The notes beneath the pieces are model-generated. The model searched no databases. It was not told where the DNA came from and was given only the letters and a program-made list of their open reading frames with translations. A program made the position numbers and the translations under genes. A stretch of 64,000 nucleotides of DNA from Nymphaea colorata (taxonomy: Eukaryota; Streptophyta; Magnoliopsida; Nymphaeales; Nymphaeaceae): the NCBI RefSeq assembly GCF_008831285.2, contig NC_045144.1:186001-250000 (forward strand), given 5' to 3'. Of this stretch, positions 36,060 through 50,460 are shown in pieces (the first letter of the stretch is position 1; each line of letters begins with the position of its first letter).

Positions 36060-37080
36060 GTATGTGAGCTTCATTGTCACTGAAAAGGATGTTCTCGTTT
36101 GTTCTTGTTGGTACTTGACAGAAGTGTCCACTGTCTTTTGATGTCATTGTTGAACTTCTCCAAGATAGTAAGGGTTCAACTAGATATAGGATTTTAATGC
36201 TACTATGTTACTATGTTCTAATTTCAGTTTGTTTTGACTTTTTTGTGGAACAGGCAATTGCTTTATAGATTACCACAATTATGGTGTGGCTATGAATTAT
36301 TTTTTCCTCCAAAATATTTCACACATTTGATGTAGAAGGTTTGCAGTCATATGGGTTCAAGCTGGACTTTGGCAAGTTCTTGTATGAAAACCCTTGTATT
36401 ATAACAAATTTTTTTCCCTGTACACCTGCAAATCTAATTATGAAGGAAAATGAAGAAATTGAAGAAACATGAGAAAGTGACTTAAAGTAGAAGAGACCAT
36501 ATTCTCCATATAGGATGTATGAAGCAAATTCTTGTTTGTTCTTACAAATGATATGTGCCTCATAGGGAGAGTTACTTATGCAAGTTTTTTGTCCATGCAG
36601 TTGATTGCCACAACTTCTCTTTTCCAGGGGGGACTCCTCATCTCCTGAACACTGAAGGCTGCTTTTGAAAATTGCCATAAGCACAACTTTCCATTTTGCT
36701 CCTATTTTCTTTCTGCTGTGAGCATCTGTGAATGGTCTATTTGTCATGACCAGTGACCACTTTAATGATGCTGCAACAGAAGATGCCAGATATTAGGGAC
36801 TGTTTGGCCTTCATCTTGATCAAAAGAGAAACAGATTATGAATTGTAGCTATGGATCAAATTGCTGGCAAACTATGGTGGATGTAGACTTGCCATTTATC
36901 ACTTTTTTGTTATTTTCTCAAGTCTTTTAAGATTTTTCTTATTCATATATTATTTATTTTTGACAAAAGTAGATAATATTTGTTTCTAAGCCCAACTGAT
37001 TGAGTCTTTGAATCAGCCAATTCACCAAATGGGCACCCTAACCAATTTGATTCACAGTGAGATTTTTATAACACTGATTA
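36060..37080. other. Unassigned DNA downstream of the HAK exon
   Basis: No further transporter exon recognised. A 142-codon minus-strand frame (36319-36747) has no identifiable domain. About 50 bp at 36967-37015 matches 31425-31475. Confidence 0.45.
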
Positions 37081-37298
37081 AGACTTGATTGGAAAAGTGC
37101 TCATTGGCAGCCAAGTACAAGCATCTCCCTCTTTCATTTCCGTTAGAAATGAGGGCTGGCCAAAAAGCCCAACAAAACAACACTAAGTGGGATTATAAGG
37201 GGGAAACCCACCTAGGGTACCGAGCCACTCTCGGTTCTCGTGCCCATGGGACTGGGTCCATATCCAGACCCGGTTCCCTTACACAAGATATTCTAACA
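37081..37298 (-). repeat. Partial Copia LTR abutting duplicated copy B
   Basis: On the minus strand it starts TGTTAGAATATC at 37298 and continues GGGAACCGGGTCTGGATATG and GACCCAGTCCCATGGG. This is close to the first 100 bases of the LTR at 1387-1672, after which the two diverge. No primer-binding site, polypurine tract or opposite end is present. Its outer end is also the first base of lost homology between copies A and B. Confidence 0.75.
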
Positions 37299-40078
37299 CT
37301 ATTATATTTGATTTGCTCATTTTTCTTTTTCCTAAGTCAAAGTTACATGGACTCTCCAGAAAAGTTGTTGCACCCGAGTTAATATGACTCAACTGTGCAT
37401 GAAGCGATCGAACAATTTTCTTTCCTTTTTGTTGAAGTATTGATAGAATCATAGTTTATTAGTTGTTAATTGGTTATTTTGTGTATACACTTTAATTGTC
37501 CTATTTAGGTGTCATGTATTCGTTTCTTGAGTTCCATGCACTTGGCCTTATTGTGTTGCTGGTCCATCTGATAATCCATAGTGTCAGAGTCCCAACTATT
37601 TGTTCACTTTCTATGTTGTTTCTACTGCGTGCTTCTTGTCCATCTATCAAGGATGACATGGATAACAAATAAGAGGGCATTTTCCTGCTGTTATTCTTTC
37701 AACATTTGCGAGCTAAGAAAAGTAGTTCTGTCATCAATTGAGATTTGTAATGTGGAAGTTGTGGGAGCCTGGGAGGTTATAATGTTCCTTTGGTGTTCTA
37801 GTGGAAGAAAATGGTACAGATGCTGCTTGCATGTTTCATATTCTTCTTGTGATAAAATTATCTTTATTTCTTCATTTATCTTGTTGCAGTTGTCTCTCAG
37901 TTATTTCTCTAAAATTAGGATATGCTTCTTGGAACTTTAACTGTAGTTTAACAAGTCCTTTTTCAGTACCAATTTTTCTCTTGAAAGGGTCCATGTACAT
38001 AATGTGTTGCTGGTTCCTGTTGTTTCTCATGCATCTTTTGTTTATGGTTGCTTTAATTTTTACTTGACTATTTGTATCAGGGATAAATTGATGAATACAT
38101 TTAGAGACCATTTGGTACTCCTAGATAGCAGCATAGGTTTTAGGGATTAGAGTGGTCATGAGCGATGCTGCTATTCTTCAATATTATCTTACTAGCTCTA
38201 GCCTACTGACCAGGTAGTGGTTTTCCTGTTTTAGTAGCATGACATTATCTATGTGGCATTATGTTCATCAGGCTCAAACACATTGCTCAGTTCTGCAAGT
38301 GCTGCATACTCTTTGCTGGTTAATTTTCATATGTGGTAACCACTTGCGGCTACAAAAAATAGATGGCACATCACTTGTATAGAATACATACATTGCCTAT
38401 TGGCCTTTGAGCAGACCGAAGTCTTCATAATACATACATTGCGCACTGGCCTTTGAGGAATCCGAAGTCTTCATATGTAGAGTTAATTTGGTCCATTAGT
38501 CCTGGAGCAATTCTAGGCTCTAATAGTCGTTCTACACTAAGTCAACGGCCAATGATGGTATAGTATTGTCCCTATTGTCTTGATATATCAAATAATAGTT
38601 GTCTAGAGAGTCATTCCTTAGTTTTGATGTGGCTTGTTGTAGCATTAATTTAGTTGTGTCTTTTTGGTTGATAAAAGTCGAAAGCACTTTTGTTTTACTT
38701 TTAGTGTCCCACATGGTTGCGGTTGCTGTTCTTGAAATGTGTTTTCAAAATCATGAATAAATGTTTCATGTGTTTCTAAAGATCCTATCAACAGTAATAA
38801 CTTTGCCTCCTTTTTTGGGAGTAAATTCCCTATTTTTAGAAATTTACCTGATTCTTTTTGTATTTTCTTAATTTTTGTGCTGCTGAATTTTATTCCTGAT
38901 TGGACATTGATGATAGGTTTTCTTTTTCGGTACAGGGTGAGAGATACATGTCCCATCGTTTGTTGTGGTCTGTAAAGAATCGTTTTGGATCCACCGATGA
39001 GGTTGGTCTAAAAGACTCCCTTCAGACATGAAATTTGACCATTGTGGTGCATCAATGAAAGTTTTTAATTGATTTTGAGGATTAAAAAATGTGGCCTGAT
39101 GAAACATTGACATTTCCTATGAGTTTGAATTTTTGAATACCATAAATGCCTGTTGGCAGTACTCTGAGGCATTTCCTCATGACAATAGCGTGTCAAGTGT
39201 TGGTCAAATAGGCAAAATGGAAACTGTTGACTTACAGTGCATAAAGGGTAATCTGTAGCTTCATTTGCATGGAGGGTAACCTGTTTGACCTGTGTCCCTT
39301 ACAAATGCACATGCGGTGCATAAATGTGCTATTGAGGGTTCTATATATGACTGCTCAAAATTGTTTGTGGATGATAAATTATCATGGTTCATAGATCTTC
39401 ACCACTGTAAGTTCTGTTAATAGAACATTTTTCCTTCTCAGCTTGGGGTATTTGAAATGTCCCAGTCTGGTCTTCAAGCTGCTTCAAATCCAAATGAGAT
39501 CTTCTTAAGTGAGAATAATTGTAATTCAGAAGTTTTAGCAGGCTTAGCCATCTCTGTCATTATTGATGGATCTCGGATCTTTCTCCTGGAGGTGCAGGTA
39601 TTCTCGGACATGCCTCATCAATGTGCTGGTTCAAATTTTCGTTTATACATTTTCACAGGAGTGAATTTCATGATACAGTTCTTTTCTGTGATTGAACAAC
39701 ATGATGTCCGGATGGTTCTGCTCTTTGGGTAGCTACTTCACTATATTGCCCTTTCTTCGTGGTTATGAAGAGGTTTTGATTTCTGTTCTATATTTGATCA
39801 TGTGCATGGATCTTACATACATCCTATTTGTTCCATTTGCATATGCAATGCAACTTTTTTTCTTCTCAAATAACGATAGATTAGCACTGCAAATGTGGAT
39901 TTTTTTTTCTACTCAATTGCAAATGCAGATGTTTCTTTTTCCTCTAGTCAGATCATTTGTGGTACCTATAGTTATGAGCTGCTGTCTGGTAGGCCTCTGA
40001 CCTGCATTAGTAACTGTCTCTGATGAGAATATGTAGAACATATAGGCCTGATGAGAACAGGCCTCTGACAGGACTGTT

Positions 40079-40080
<2 letters not shown>

Positions 40081-40136
<56 letters not shown>
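40081..40136. repeat. (AG)n microsatellite
   Basis: A pure AG run, longer than its copy A counterpart at about 19312-19360. It is one of the clearest length differences between the blocks. Confidence 0.95.
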
Positions 40137-41129
40137 GGAGAGAGAGGGAGAGAGAAGCATAAGGAGGAGGGAGTGAATCATGGAAGGAGTAGGGGCTAAA
40201 GTGGTTAGGTTCAAAGCAAGAGGAGAATGTTATGGTTGACCTGGGCCAGGTTGGTTCTGCTGCTTCTGCACTGCTTACCCATAGGCCATAACTGGCCTCC
40301 TCTATTCAAATTGTTGTGGTCAGATAGGCATGTCTTAAGTCTTAACCTGTGCAAAGTGTATCTCTGCCTCAAATAATCTGCTGACTGTTTTGTTTGTAAA
40401 TGTGCTTCATCGGGTCCACATTCCTTCTTCCTTTTTTTGTTATTTTTCTGAGCTGCTCTAACTCCTTATATCAGATATGCTGTGAGACATGGCTTAAAGC
40501 TTGGTGTAGGCTGCTTGGACCTAAACGCCTAAATAAAAATATTTAGCTTAAACCCATAAGTCTGTAACATATCAAGCATGATGGTGTTTGCAATATTTGC
40601 TAGTATAGTATGTGGTATTGTAGTGTTTTATTATGAAATCCTTGTGTGAGTAGAGCTAGGGGCTCTTATTTCACCAAATTGTTCCTTTATGTGCTTTTGT
40701 TACAACTTACAGTCTTACACTACACACAGAAGAAGCTTAATTATCAGAAGGTTCATTGGAAATCAGTTTATCAATTCAAGAAATGGAGTTTCGTCAAAAG
40801 ACAACCTGTTGCTTGGCCAATCAATATTTATACTCTATAGTGACTATACATTACTTGGAGGGAAAGAAATCTAATGACAAGGAATCGCTGAAAATTATCT
40901 AAAATACGATGTTTTTGTTTTAAGTCACATGAGTACATGTGATCTTACCACCTATCCATGTCGATATGTGAATAAGGTGACAAAGGTACGGCTGTATAGG
41001 CTGTATTTTAAAACAAAAAAATTATATTTTGATACTTAATTTTTTCTTTAATTTTGATTTTTCCCTTCTTTTTTATTTTTCTTCCATCAAGATTCTATAT
41101 TTTCTTCTCATTTTTCATTAAGTTTGAGA

Positions 41130-44100
41130 TTTTTTGTGGATTGACCTCACACCCTTCCTCAGGGCAATGGGAAGCTCGTCATTTTCTTTTTCAACCTCAT
41201 CTTGAGTCTTCCAGGGAAGGAATGGCATTGGGATTGGAATTAGACCTCGCACCACAAGTCACCTCCTCTGTCCGAGCACCTCGTCTAGAGTAGACCTGTC
41301 CAAACAAACGAAGGCCTTCCTTCTCAGTCCCGGTGTTACACCCTTTCTCCTTCTCAGGCATATCAACAACTGTGAGAGGTTTTGAACATCCTTTCTCCCT
41401 TTCATACCCATAATCAACTGTGATAGGTTCTTCTTTCTTGTAATCCAAGAAGTCTGTAAATTGAATCTCTTGACTCTGAGAATACTCTTCCCTAACCACA
41501 GACTTCTCCTCCTAAAGAGTATTCTCACAAAAGTAAGATGCATGTTCCAAAAAGGTAACATCCCTTGTAACATAAACTCGACCAGTAGTAGGATCAAGAC
41601 ATCTATACCCTTTCTGAGTGGAAGAATACCCAACAAACACACCCTTGATAGACCGGGGGTCAAGTTTCTTAACATTTGGACTGTGATCATGAATAAAACA
41701 CACACAACCAAACACACGAGGGGGGAGAAGAAAAGGTTGACGACTTCCCGGAAGTAAGGAATGAGGAGTCCGACCATTCAGTACACGACTGGGCATGCGG
41801 TTGATGAGGTACCACTAGTAAGAACTGCATCACCCCAATAGTGTTTGGGAAGATTTCTCTGAAACAAAAGGGCTATGGTGACATTAAGGAGCTGGCGGTT
41901 CTTCCTCTCAGCCACCTCGTTTTGAGGGGGGGTATAACTACAGGACGTCTTATGAACAATCCCCCTTTTTCGAAGAAAATTCTCAACTGACTGACACATA
42001 TACTCACGGGCATTATCTGATCGAAAAGTTTTAACATTTCCACCATATTGAGTTTGCACAAGAAGAATGAACGTCTCTATGATTTAAAGTACCTCACTGC
42101 GATCTTTTAACAAGTACACAAAGGTGGTCCTAGAGAAGTCATCAATAAAAGTAATAAAATATTGAAACCCTTGACGGGTATGAATTCTCAAAGGCCCCCA
42201 CACTTCAGAGTAAACCAAGGAAAAAACTTCATTAACACAACTAGTAGAAATAGGGTACGAAGCCCTCACATGTTTGGCAAACTGACATACATCACAAGAA
42301 ATCAAAGACAAATTCATAGTGGAACACAAATCGGAAAACAACTGTTTTAAAATCCCAAAAGGTTAATGCCGAAGGCATTCATGCCAATACAAAAAGGACT
42401 GAAGACAATCTTCTCTTCATTTTCTGTCTTGCTAATCACTGTCATAAGAGCCGTGGCCACTCGTATGAGAAGACGATATAAGCCATCAGACGCCAAACCA
42501 ATCCCAATCCTCTTCCCTATCACCAAGTCCTGCAAAACACAACGATTTATAGAGAAAATGAGGTCACAATTCAGCTCTTTAGTAAGTTTACTAACTGATA
42601 AGAGATTTAAGGGAAACTGAGGGACATGTAATGCTCCTCGCACATGAAATTTGTCAAACAAGGACAGACTCCCTTCTCCAGCCACAAAGGTAGAGGAACC
42701 ATCTGCGAGGGATAATTCGTTTCCTACCAGAAGCCAATTTATACTCATGAAACAATTTAGGGTTACCTGTCATGTGGTGAGTAGCACCAGTGTCAACAAT
42801 CCATTCTCCCAAGTAGGAGTTACCTATATCCCCTACGATGGCAAGAGCATGATTAGCCTTCGTTTCATATGATGTCTCGGCCGGATTGACATCGATCCGA
42901 CCCAAATAGGCTAGTTCACGAAGCTGTTCAGCAGAAATGGAGGCCTTGCATCCACTAGAGTTGGTATCCTCCGACACAGGCATCTTCCCACTAGAAGATC
43001 TCACCCTGTTATCCCGTTTTCTGGATGAAGATCCCAACGGAAATCCACAGTATGGCCAGTCTTCTTGCAATGAGTGCATCTACGAAGAGGTTTGGGAGCA
43101 CTACCCAGACCAGGACTAACAAGTGCAGATCTCTCATTATAAGGTATGTGATCCCTCTTCCCCCCAGGGGGAACAAGTCTTCTCTGTTCTTCAGCCTCAA
43201 CATGGGAGTAGACATCTTCGATATGAAGGATTCCTCAGAGTTAAGAATCTGACTCCTGATATTTTCAAATTCATCATTTAGCCCTACTAAGAACAGGAAT
43301 ATCCTATCCTCCCATTCTTTTGCAACGTACTGCATCTGGTTGTCATGACAGTGCCAAGTAGCCTCGGAATGGTAGTCAAGATCCTCCCATTTGGATTTTA
43401 GAGCTGCATAGAAATCTGGACCGAGAATCCCTTGCCTGAGAGCATACACATCCTTCATCAGTTGATACACACGAACCTTCCTCTTCTTCTGGCATACATT
43501 TGTTCCAACATGATCCACATATCTCTCGCAGTCTTCTTTCGAAGAATGAGAGATTGAATATCAGACGAGACTGAATTAACAATCCAATTTTCACTTGGTT
43601 GTCCTCAAGAAACCAAGTATCCCAAGCTATATACTGTTCGTTGCAAGTTCAACCTTACTCCCATTCACATATGCAATACGGCCTCGACCAGCTATTCCCG
43701 TGGTGATGGCGGCAGCCCACTTAAGATAATTTTCCATAGTAAGGCGAACGGTAGTGACTTGAAGGGAATACTCTCGGTTCTATAAGCCACAGCTTCATTC
43801 TAATCAGTGTTGACGGTCGACGAGGAAGAGGCTGCCATAATTGCAGACCTGCCTTACAAAGGGGGCAAAAAGAAACAGCAGCGGCAAAACATGGACAGCA
43901 AAAAAGGGAACAAACGGGCCAAAAACATGAACTCCACCAAGCAGAACCAGGGGCTGAACAGAAACAACCTGCCGTGCGATGGAGTAACATCGGGCGAGGC
44001 AGCTGGTGGCAGCAGCGTTTCCAGGCGATGCAGTCAGGTGGTGGCGGCAGGAACAGAGCACGAGTGGCGACGTTAGGCGCTGGCAGAGGCGACAGCAGCG

Positions 44101-44755
44101 GTCTCGGGCAATGCTCTTTGAAGGGCGAAGAGAAAAAAATCTCGGGCGTAGAAGGTGCACCGTCGGGCACAGCAGCCTTCGCCTGAGTCCACCAAAACTT
44201 CACAGCGGCAAGCAGGACAGAAAGAGAGAGTCACCATAATAGAGAGACGCTGAAACTCCAGACGGCGTCGAGTGCGTCGCCGAAACTCCAATAGTGACGA
44301 GTGCGTCGCTAGAAGAGACGCCGGAACTCCACAATGTCAGGCGATGACCAATGTCGGGCAGCGAACAGTAACAGAACGTGATTGGAACCATCGGCGATGG
44401 GCAATGAACAGTACCAGCACAAGTCCTCCTCTCACACGGCCACAACAGAAACAAAAACGCGAATCAGTCACGCCGGAACTTCACAACTCTGATACCATGT
44501 AGGAACACGAGGATCAAGAACAAAGGAATATGATGAACACGATGTAACGTGGAAAAACCCTCAGCAAGAGGAAAAAAAAAACCATGGACGAGGAGGAACT
44601 GGCGCCCACTAGCAACCAGACTCTCTCTCTCTTAAGATTTCATTAACAACTCAAAATTAGGGTTACAACCCTTAAGAAAGGCCCAACAAGGGCTACACGA
44701 TGGATCGGGTATGGATCCAGACCCGGTCCTGAAACCCATTTAACATGCTTCAACA
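41130..44755 (-). mobile_element. Copia element E2 (copy B)
   Basis: The same insertion as 20338-24012, with 5' LTR 44498-44755, primer-binding site next to it, then leader, gag, protease (WIVDTGATHHMT, Ser replaced by Thr in the active-site triplet, which still fits aspartic proteases), integrase (CDVCQFAKH, FIDDFSRTTFVYLL, TFRSDNAREYMCQ) and a broken linker. It has different small indels from copy A, and several integrase stretches are better preserved. RT and 3' LTR are again absent. Confidence 0.92.
44498..44755 (-). repeat. E2 5' LTR (copy B, 258 bp)
   Basis: Same ends and length as the LTR at 23755-24012, next to the same flanking GTACTGTT on its outer side. Confidence 0.9.
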
Positions 44756-47615
44756 GTACTGTTAAAATTTAGAAACAGCAAACTACTTGAAATTCAATGT
44801 TGTTATGCTACTCCTTTTTCTTGCTTTATGTGCTAATCTCATTATTCAAGAAGATAAACGATGTTGACAGCTCCGTGTGAGACATATCTTCTGACAGTAA
44901 TAGCCTACAGATATTGACTTCCATGGGTTTTCTAGGAGCAAACTTCCTTTGAGGCCTGAAACTTGCTGTACAATCAGCTTTACCTCGTTAAAGCTTGTCC
45001 AATGGCTTGTCTGAATACTATTAAAGTGATGCTCTAATGAAGCTTCTTTTACCTCTCCTTGACCATACTTGATTTTCAGGCTAGACCATTGGTTCCACAG
45101 ATCCTAACCAGTTTTGGAAACTTAAAATGTCTTTTAAGTCGAAACTCCACTAGTAGATGGAACTGTGTCTTTCAAGTCAGAACTCTACTAGTAGATGGAA
45201 CTCATTAATTCAAAGTTGATTTGGGTGTCCACAAAAGCTCATCATCAGACGACCCTTTTGAGCTTTTCTGTGCGGGTGGAAGGACTCTTCTAAGTTATTT
45301 GGTTCAGATTCTCAGAATAGTTATAAAAGCTCTGGGACCAAATTGCAATAAAATGTTTTTAATTATCTTCTAATTCTTTCTATCAATTAATTTGTGCATT
45401 CTCTTTAAAGAAATTTGATTATTCATGCCATGAAGAATATGTGCTAACTTCGTGAAATTTCTTTACATAGGCCATTTTTTTGAATGTTGTTAGCGGTATG
45501 AAGTTGACAGAGACAGCTGGGGATCTTGCAATTGCAGCTGCTATTTGCAGTAGGAATGTATTTCTTGATCATCTTGTTACGAGCAAAACTCTTGTTACTC
45601 TTTCCATGGATGGCACTGAATTCTGATCGAATGATTATTTTCTCATACTGTTTTCTGGAAATGTGCTGATAGCTTTTTGGAGTTTCTAATACCTAAGAAT
45701 GTAGCTTTTATCGGAGAAGTGGAGAAGTTGGTCTTGGTGGCGAGCTTCGAACGGTATGTGTTTGAAATTGTGTACATTATAATTGCATCCTTTTTCTTTT
45801 TGTCATTTAAATGACAATGAAAAATGGTTTTCATTTTAACATACATAACATGTTACCCTTAAAAACATTATTAAAAATATTTCAAACATTGTTTAAGATT
45901 ATGATTGAGAATGTTGAATGCATGTCGAATGATCGTTAGCACTGTGTTGACATGTACTGTGCGAACAGCAACCTCCTCCATCTGTTCTCTAGAAAGGTTT
46001 TAAGATCAAAGTTTTTGGATGTCCACTATTCTGTATCAATCTGTTCTTTTCGGATGATATCATCTGACAATCACTTTATGAATACCTTGATAACATCAAT
46101 GAACTTGGCCAAGGGAATCTGTTCATAGTAAAGAGATTTCTAACGCATGGCTACCATGCCAATCCTAACCTGTTTGCCCCTCTTTTTGTGCTTAAGATAT
46201 GAGGTGCATTCCTCTCTTAACAGTTAACATTGAACATATGTCCACGGTCCTTAGCCTTCTGATTGGTTCCAGCTATCTTTTGATGCTTGGCACCATGACT
46301 TAGTAGATTGCATACATTATTACTTCAACGTTGAAAATATCAATGCATCTCATTTATATCTAAAATGCTGATTTTTTGTAAAATCATTTCAAGTGTTTGA
46401 GCTGTTTGTCCATTTATTACTTTCTCTAGTTCTTTTGTTTTTTGAGAAATTAACGTGAATTTTATGTGAGCAATCGACTAGATCTCTTGCTTGTATTTGC
46501 TTCAGCTTTTCTGAGGTCTGCATGTAGATTTAACCTCTCATACTTGCAGTGCACGGCTAAGTGTGCTGTGCTTGGATGATGTCATGTTTTAAGTTAGCCA
46601 AATATTCATGCTACTTGATAATGCAAGGACAATTTGGATATTTCGGGTTGCAAGAATGGATAAGAGGCTTAACGAACTTATTAACTTGCGCAATTTAAGA
46701 AGTGCGTTATTCCAAAAGTGGCAGAGAAATCGTTCAAAGCCATTGACAAAGTGCGTTATTCCAAAAGTGGCAGAGAAGTCGTTCAAAGCCATTGACACAA
46801 GCGGGATAACAACAGTGACTTGTAGCAATCTGAAAGAGGTTCTGAACAAAGTATTTCGGACAGATTAAGTCCTCCTTTGCACAACTTCCCTCGACGCCTT
46901 TGGTGCAGTGTTGTACATAACAACTAAGGCTGCAAATGGGCCAATGTTATGAAAGGGCTTCACCATTTGCTTTATTTTGGTGCGATGTTCATAAAATTTA
47001 TGGATACAAATGGATCGGATGTTATGGAGGAGCCTCACCATTTACCATTTATTAAATGAATTCAACCATTCTTACTGTACTTGGCCGATCCATATTCAAC
47101 CCGGTTTCTTCCGTACACTGTACCATACTAAGTGGTTAATTGGAGTTTCCACCTGCACTCGATAGCTTTCTTCTGAATGAACGGACTAATACAGACACAG
47201 TTTGCTTCCCTTGATCGTAACTTTTTTTTTTTTAACATTCTGCAAAATATGAGAAACTGCCAAATATCTTTAATTTTGAGTTGCCATGAGAAACGCGATC
47301 ACCGATATCTGAAATGGATTAAATTCAATCAGCGGGCAAACGAAAACTGGCTCCCAGTTTCCTTGCAGATGATTGGCTCACGATCTTTGTAATGGTAATC
47401 ATTAAAAGGCTGCAACTTTAATATGTTTCCTTGAATGTTAGCTGGTACTTCAAGTTCAAGCTAAAACGTGTGTGGACTCCTACGATTTGCAAAGGAGTTT
47501 TCACAAAGTAAGACACTTTAATGAAATTATTTTATAAAATAACTCTCAATTAACATAATTGAGAGCTCGCGGGAGCTAGGTTGGTTCGCAAAACTATCAA
47601 ATCTCTTGATCCGAA

Positions 47616-49252
47616 TTATGACGTCGCCGAGAAATTGCCGTCCTCACTCAAGGCCTTCCCGTCTGCCAAGAACATTTGTAGATCTTGAATGCTCGACTCT
47701 CGCTTACTCTTGGCTTCTTCAATGTCCTCTGGGCTGAGGAAGCTAGGTTGGTTCGCAGAGGAAAGCAACCTCGCCCACATACGGTCAGTTATACAGACTT
47801 GATTCTGCTTCTCAGTCATGCGCTGCAAGATCAGGACAATAAAAGCCAGAAATGAGATTCGAATAAATTTCAAACTGAAAAGGAAATTTGACACATTAGA
47901 CAATCGTGGTGTTTTTCAGTCACGGAGGAACTTACGTAGATAGGTATATAAGCATGCCTGCCGTTAACAGGACCGACAGTGAAGCCCAAGTATCTAGCCA
48001 TGGTGCCATGGACAGCACTGTGAACGAGAAGCGTGCAATAGATGTTGTCTGAAGCATTGCTAGGAATGGCACGAATCAACAAATGCCATCGTTCAAATTT
48101 AGTCTTCTAGATCAATCTTTGTTTGCATCCAAAGTTGCTTTACTCACATACCTATGTATGTGAGGTTCATTACAATCTTTTCCTTGGCAAAGTGGTCCTG
48201 CAATTCAAAGGAAGACGAGTTTATTATGGACCTCAAAGACTATTCAACATTGTCACTTACAAGCACTCTGCGTAGGCCTTATCCTCCAGTTGTATAACTT
48301 GATCTTGTGAGAAAGCCACAGCCCAACGTCAAGAAGGACCTTGTTTCCCGAAGCATCCTTGTGTTCCATTTCGCGCAAGTGCTCCTCAATAAGATTCTGC
48401 CCACCACCTTCTGCTATAACAATAACCATATGACCATTCTCTCTGAGTCTGTGCTCTATGAATTCGAAGAGTCCTCCCCCCGGCCCTTCCAAATAGAAGG
48501 GAGATTCAGGAATCTGGCAACAGTCCTACCAATCGCAAGAGGAGTTTGTCAACAACCAGGCAACATTCGACTGGTGCATAAGACACAAGACTTATTAGGT
48601 TAAGAAATTTAAAGCATACCACATCTCTGCTAGCCAACGTAGAGTACATAGCAATAAATCCTGCAGCATCAAATGTATGACGGAATTAATAATCAGATAG
48701 AGAAATTCATTTCATGAATTGAACCCACTTCAAAAGAGGGGTTGCATTCTTACGGAGAGAATTCAGACATCTCAAAGAAGGCTCCAACTTCCTATTCGAC
48801 AGCTACAAAACAATTTGATCTTAGAAAAACTGCACCAAAAGGCCCGATGGAGTTGCGGCAGTGAGGTGAATTATGAACCTCTTAGAGTTCAAGTTGTATG
48901 AACTACACCGCACTTCAATTCAAAGAAAACCTTAACATGAATAAACCAACAGCATACCAGCCCATCAGCTTGACAAGGCCCACACCATTTTCACCACTTT
49001 CAGCTTCAGACATGCGCTGCGTTAATAGCCCTCTGAGCCTCTTCAACTGCAGTATCGAAACCAAATGATTTGTCAATAACCTGAAACAAAGGACACACAA
49101 GAGCCATGTAGCATAAGGATCTACTTGGATGATATCTCCAATGGAATAAAGAGTGCTTCAATGCCAAGTTGCAAGCATATTACCGCAATCTCATTATCAA
49201 TAGTCTTTGGAATTCCGGCAACTGAAACTTTAAGACCACGCCTTTCAATCTC
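47616..49252 (-). pseudogene. Plant ATP-dependent 6-phosphofructokinase, 3' portion (copy B)
   Basis: Exon for exon the same as 26874-28509 in copy A, offset 20742-20743. The TIDNE change, the MGW change, the insertion after NAAHV, the donors lacking a G and the absent 5' exons are all shared with copy A. The coding parts show no difference between copies that I could see by eye. Confidence 0.88.
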
Positions 49253-50460
49253 CTGCAGGGAAGAAAGTCCAGAAGTTTAATATTCATGTTACCATAATGC
49301 GGTGCAATAAACTACGGTGACTCCATGACCAAGTAACATGAAAAGATAAGTGCAGCGACAAGAGGTTTTATTCCAAACGATGAATTTAGGTTAGAAAGGA
49401 AAATACCTGCAGGTATCATGACAACTTGCCCTATCTTATTGTAAATTAGTAGTTATAGTTTATACATGGCATGAGGTTTCATAGTATATTTTATCTTTTC
49501 ATATGCCAACAACTGAAATACTGCACCTTTCTTGGACTACCATTAGGTGGAAAAATATGCATTCATATAGCACAATCACCAAGACATCTATTGCACTCTT
49601 CAAAAACAAGAACGAATAGGTGGCAGCAAATTTCTGAAAAATTTTCTCCACATGCAAATGGGAAGATTAGTTGGTGACATGAAACGAACGTCTCGCATTT
49701 GCAAGAGATACTAATCAAATGTTCAACATAGGCAGGAAGAAGCGAAATGATATACACAAACAAGATTAAAATATTCAACATAAATACACCATGCAACGTA
49801 GATAGCTTCTTGTTATCTACATGAGAAAGGAACTTATGAACAAGACCTCATCTATTCAATGTTTAACCAAGCTAACAGGCCTTCAGTAAACAAGCCAGAT
49901 TATAAAGTTGCAGGAGCATGCAAAGACTTTCTTCATCCAAACAGCATACAAGAACGAAAAAAATCCCAAACCACAAATGCAACCTAAATCAAGATATTTT
50001 TCTCTTTTCTTCATCTTAAGAAAGAAAAAAGCTCACAATTGTGAGACATCAAAAAAATTATCTTGATCACAAGGATGCAGCAATCCATTTGGGGTTTGGC
50101 AATTGTAATAGAGATAAAAATATCAGTTCCATATAAAGAGATACAAAGCTAGAAGCAGAATCACATCAGTTTGATACAAGCTCCAACCACTTGGACATCT
50201 GTAATTGGGTCAACACTAAATAATCACAGGTCATTCTTTTACATTAGATCATCTAACCACTTGGACCTGGGAGATTGTCCATTCAGCTATGAAATAGGGT
50301 ACAAGTCATATTCAGCTATAAAATAGCCTACAAGTCATGGAAATATGTTGCATGTCATAGGCCAACTAATTTTTTCATTCTCTACTCTCTCTTCAACCTT
50401 GAAAATTTCAGCAATCAAAAGTTCTATTTGGCCAATTCTTCAGGGAAAGAAAAAATGAGT

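Larger units (their letters stand above)
38936..46868 (+). pseudogene. RadA/Sms-type DNA repair protein, 3' half (copy B)
   Basis: Exons correspond to copy A: 38936-39001, 39442-39597, 45471-45550, 45673-45753 and 46647-46868. Exon 39442-39597 is 156 bp and reads NPNEIFLSENNCNSEVLAGL, matching the RadA consensus NPSxxFLSE. Copy A lacks 15 bp here, so B is ancestral at this point. The missing donor G, the internal frameshift, the CGG in place of the CAG acceptor and the 49-bp tandem duplication are all shared with copy A. The gene was therefore already damaged before the block was copied, or the reference errors are common to both. Confidence 0.85.
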
